Below, piece by piece: positions 53,890 through 56,057 of a stretch of DNA of 56,057 bases. The stretch comes from Mesostigma viride (taxonomy: Eukaryota; Streptophyta; Mesostigmatophyceae; Mesostigmatales; Mesostigmataceae): NCBI GenBank assembly GCA_009746045.1, contig RPFO01000164.1, forward strand, positions 2,410,321 through 2,466,377. Direction: 5' to 3'. The first letter of the stretch is position 1, and every line of letters starts with the position of its first letter. Both the position numbers and the translations under genes were made by a program. The notes beneath the pieces were generated by a model, which was given only the letters and a program-made list of their open reading frames with translations, made no database searches and was not told where the DNA came from.

Positions 53890-54384
53890 ATGGATATTCC
53901 GTCCATCAAACGATACGCAGGCGCCGAGAAGGAGTACGTGTTGGACACCCAAGCACTCCTCCGATATTGTTCGGGTTCTCGACTGGGGCAGAAAACTCTA
54001 GAACGTGTCGTCAGGATCCTTCAAGAAGCAGGCCACCACGACACGATTCCGTCCACCTGTCACGACATGAGCCCCGAAATCCGATTGGCCATCCTCGCCT
54101 TGGTGGGCGATCGCAGGCGTCCACGTGGGCGCTCACCCTCCAAAACGGAAAAACGACACGAACCGAAACGGCCTCGAGGGCGCCCAAGGATCCACCCCGT
54201 AGGGTATAAAAAGCCTCGAGCCAAAAAATTGTCTCATGTTCAGTCATCAGATGACGGTGACCGTAGAGGAGCGTCGCGAGCAATGGCGACGGGCCCAGGC
54301 GAAGAGGCGAGCAATCGCCCGCGACCAGACGAACTGCATCTCGGCGAAAAGCAAGGTCAAGAAGGGCGTCTGGAATCCCAGTGA
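53890..54384 (+). CDS. Small basic viral protein with AT-hook-like motif
   Basis: Up to 164 aa from ATG 53890. The N-terminal 75 residues are a helical domain (MDIPSIKRYAGAEKEYVLDT, TLERVVRILQEAG, SPEIRLAILALVGD). Then follows a basic linker with an AT-hook-like core (KRPRGRPRIHPVG). The last ~50 residues overlap the recombinase gene in another frame and look like a shadow of it, so the native end could be earlier or the two ORFs may have been one protein before a frameshift. It may guide DNA contacts of the recombinase. Confidence 0.5.
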   Translation: MDIPSIKRYAGAEKEYVLDTQALLRYCSGSRLGQKTLERVVRILQEAGHHDTIPSTCHDMSPEIRLAILALVGDRRRPRGRSPSKTEKRHEPKRPRGRPRIHPVGYKKPRAKKLSHVQSSDDGDRRGASRAMATGPGEEASNRPRPDELHLGEKQGQEGRLESQ

Positions 54385-55738
54385 CCGATGGATCGCAAAT
54401 AACCCCGAGTGCGCGGAAAAAATCGGCTTGCAGGCGACCTCTCCACCCTCGCCGGAGCCACCGCACCACGAGGAACCGCCTGCGCGACCTACTGATGGAC
54501 GATACTGGACCTTCGACGAGGCCGTCGCCGCAGCGGATGCCCGGCCAGAGCATCACGAGCCTGGCAGGCCCTCGAGAGAGCGCGGGGCGACGCGCAAAAC
54601 CGCGAAGGGGTACATCGGCAGGCTGCGAGTTCTCCTTGACAAAATGGGGTGCTCGCAGGACGAATCAGTCGACTGCCTCGCAGACACCGCCCGTGTCCTG
54701 CGCGTCGTCCACGAAACCTCGGAACCCAAACGCAAGCTCGCACACTCGAAAGAGGATGCGTGGAGGGAGAACGAGAAGAACTTGCTCGGAGTGATAAACG
54801 GGGTGAATCGAATGATGCCACCTGAGAAGAGGCTCCCACGCGACGTGACGGACGCGTACGCTGCTCGAGTCAATGAGCTGAAGGTCGGCGATCTCGACAG
54901 GAAATTCGACAGGGCCGAGAGCAAGCCACTGAGGTACACGTACGAGCAGCTCCAGCGGATCGCCGCCGCCGAGTACAAAAAGGACCCTACGTCTGACGCC
55001 GCTTTGATGGGTCTTATTTACCTGTCCGGCGAGAAACTGCCACCGACCAGGTACGACCACGACAAAATGCGCATCGTCAGTTCTATCAGCGAGCTCGAGC
55101 CACACGAGAACGGATACATTCCGAGCGAGCGCCGCATGATAATTCAACGTTTTAAGACGGCAGAGACGTACGGCACGTACGACTACCAAATTCCAGACGG
55201 GTACAAGAAGCTGATTAACGCGTTGCAGGCTCGAGCTGATCAGAAGTACGTGTTCGAGGACCCAAAAAATCCAGGCGAATACATGAAGCACGAGTATTAT
55301 TCTGCGAAGTACAACCGCATCTACCACGGCATTGATGCAACGAGGCAGGCGTACATCACCCGTTTCTTGAAGGGCGCTTCGTGGAAAAAGCGAAAATGGG
55401 CTGGTGACTTGATGGGGCACGACGTACTTACAGGAGCCGTTTACGAGCGGCAGGCGGGGGCCCCTCTCCCAGGGCGGCGAGACTGGCGGACGTCGGCTGA
55501 GGCCGAGGAAAAAGTAGACAGTTTTCCCGTGGGAAATTTTCATGAATGTCGAAAAGGATATCCTAAACGCATGCATTATACAGGAAATAAAAAAGTTCCA
55601 TGGGACCATTTTTCTCAAGGGTCGAGGTTCGAGGGTTGTGTGGTTTTTAACGAACTGAAATTTTTTAATCGAAACTTTTTTTTTCTAAGCATACGGTATA
55701 CAACCTTCCAGAATGGTCTCGAACTTCAACCTGCATGA
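54236..55738 (+). CDS. Tyrosine recombinase (integrase)
   Basis: 500 aa from ATG 54236. Catalytic-type residues in the expected order: Arg272 in LPPTRYDHDKMRI (box I, in the 'PPxR-x-D' form common in algal viral and PLV recombinases), Lys307 in RFKTAETYGTYD, Arg370 in GIDATRQAYITRFL (box II, with the usual His replaced), His395 in LMGHDVLTGAVYER, and Tyr403 as nucleophile. An N-terminal basic region (1-60) and a helical core-binding part (120-250) precede it. The last ~70 residues after the Tyr region look non-coding-like, so the native stop may have been lost. It catalyses site-specific integration or resolution of the element. Confidence 0.85.
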   Translation: MFSHQMTVTVEERREQWRRAQAKRRAIARDQTNCISAKSKVKKGVWNPSDRWIANNPECAEKIGLQATSPPSPEPPHHEEPPARPTDGRYWTFDEAVAAADARPEHHEPGRPSRERGATRKTAKGYIGRLRVLLDKMGCSQDESVDCLADTARVLRVVHETSEPKRKLAHSKEDAWRENEKNLLGVINGVNRMMPPEKRLPRDVTDAYAARVNELKVGDLDRKFDRAESKPLRYTYEQLQRIAAAEYKKDPTSDAALMGLIYLSGEKLPPTRYDHDKMRIVSSISELEPHENGYIPSERRMIIQRFKTAETYGTYDYQIPDGYKKLINALQARADQKYVFEDPKNPGEYMKHEYYSAKYNRIYHGIDATRQAYITRFLKGASWKKRKWAGDLMGHDVLTGAVYERQAGAPLPGRRDWRTSAEAEEKVDSFPVGNFHECRKGYPKRMHYTGNKKVPWDHFSQGSRFEGCVVFNELKFFNRNFFFLSIRYTTFQNGLELQPA

Positions 55739-56057
55739 CGACACGGTCGACCGACACGACGTAACCGACAAGCCGACACGATTCGATTCCTCGTGGGAGA
55801 TCTCCCACGGGAATAAAGGCGGACTCTCCCACGACAATCCACACTCTTGCGCTCACACAACCTCTAAGATGTCGACCGCCGCGGAATTTGTTCCTCTGTG
55901 GTTCGCGTCGAAAGATACGCCTTTCTTTGCTCGGACGCCAGGGGTGATGTACTCGTACGAAGAGGAAAAACCCCAAGACGCTTCGGAGGCGTATGGTCGC
56001 TCTCGTGGGATGAAGTACATCATGGCGCTGAACACGTACAAAAAAACGAACATGTAT
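55713..56057 (+). CDS. Partial viral ORF running off the right edge
   Basis: An open plus-strand frame from ATG 55713, or more probably ATG 55869, to the window end with no stop. From 55869 it reads MSTAAEFVPLWFASKDTPFF, ARTPGVMYSYEEEKPQDASE and GRSRGMKYIMALNTYKKTN. The part before 55869 covers a perfect palindrome and is His/Asp-rich, so it may be promoter sequence. No family is recognised from the fragment. Confidence 0.5.
   Translation, partial: MVSNFNLHDDTVDRHDVTDKPTRFDSSWEISHGNKGGLSHDNPHSCAHTTSKMSTAAEFVPLWFASKDTPFFARTPGVMYSYEEEKPQDASEAYGRSRGMKYIMALNTYKKTNMY
55792..55809. promoter_or_regulatory. Perfect 18-bp palindrome after the recombinase gene
   Basis: CGTGGGAGATCTCCCACG is its own reverse complement. 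Its half site recurs nearby: TCTCCCACG at about 55825-55833, and related CCCGTGGGAAA near 55528. It could be an operator, a recombinase core site or a terminator stem; none can be chosen from sequence alone. Confidence 0.5.

Noticed and set aside
54665-55618. 317-aa minus-strand ORF opposite the recombinase
   Set aside because: Val/Leu/Arg shadow of the recombinase gene, whose plus-strand frame holds all catalytic residues.

Overview
The window looks like nuclear DNA of a unicellular eukaryote, most likely a green alga. The evidence is intron-rich genes with GT(A/G)AG(T/C) donors, several families of retroelement-like sequence, very long microsatellites, and an interstitial CCCTAAA tract (plant/green-alga type telomere repeat) at about 41.62 kb. 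A prasinophyte-type alga with many endogenous viral elements would fit; this is inference, as there is no rRNA or organelle marker to fix the taxon.

Layout. 1-6.1 kb: retroelement-like ORFs on the minus strand. A Gag-like zinc-knuckle ORF is split by a 1.88-kb insertion flanked by TTAA duplications. Next to it are an intact LINE ORF1-like protein (448 aa) and an unrecognised 165-aa ORF. 6.1-8.3 kb: no gene seen. 8.3-19.5 kb, minus strand: a multi-exon gene for a protein with RCC1/BLIP-II-type 'HTC...CWG' repeats. Its introns carry huge (CCATG)n, (GA)n and (GGAT)n arrays, and a 29-bp satellite lies between its first two recognised exons. 21.6-34.5 kb, plus strand: a haspin-family protein kinase gene whose exons can be joined in consistent phase through most of the catalytic domain. 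The two host genes are head to head. 34.5-42.2 kb: repeats, including a (CCTTG)n array of about 130 copies, a decayed second copy of the LINE ORF1-like sequence, two diverged copies of a roughly 450-bp repeat, the telomere-like tract, and four tandem copies of a perfect or near-perfect foldback (hairpin) sequence.

42.4-56.06 kb and continuing off the right edge: the most interesting part, an integrated virus of the Polinton-like virus (PLV) kind. It encodes a FtsK/HerA (A32-like) packaging ATPase, a major capsid protein candidate, a minor capsid/penton-like protein, a pVI-like small basic/hydrophobic protein, a basic core-like protein with a C2H2 zinc finger, a 921-residue fibre-like protein, a separate fibre with bacterial Ig-like repeats and a LamG-like domain, a tyrosine recombinase, and several small unrecognised genes. 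Virion genes read leftward and ATPase/recombinase genes read rightward from a 24-bp gap between divergent start codons at 52.42 kb. DNA polymerase, protease and helicase are not in the window and could lie to the right.

Many genes of the left viral arm (43.3-48.1 kb) are broken by one- or two-base frameshifts, several in homopolymers, while the right arm and the host exons are nearly clean. The element is therefore either a decaying endogenous virus or carries uncorrected long-read errors; the sequence alone does not decide.
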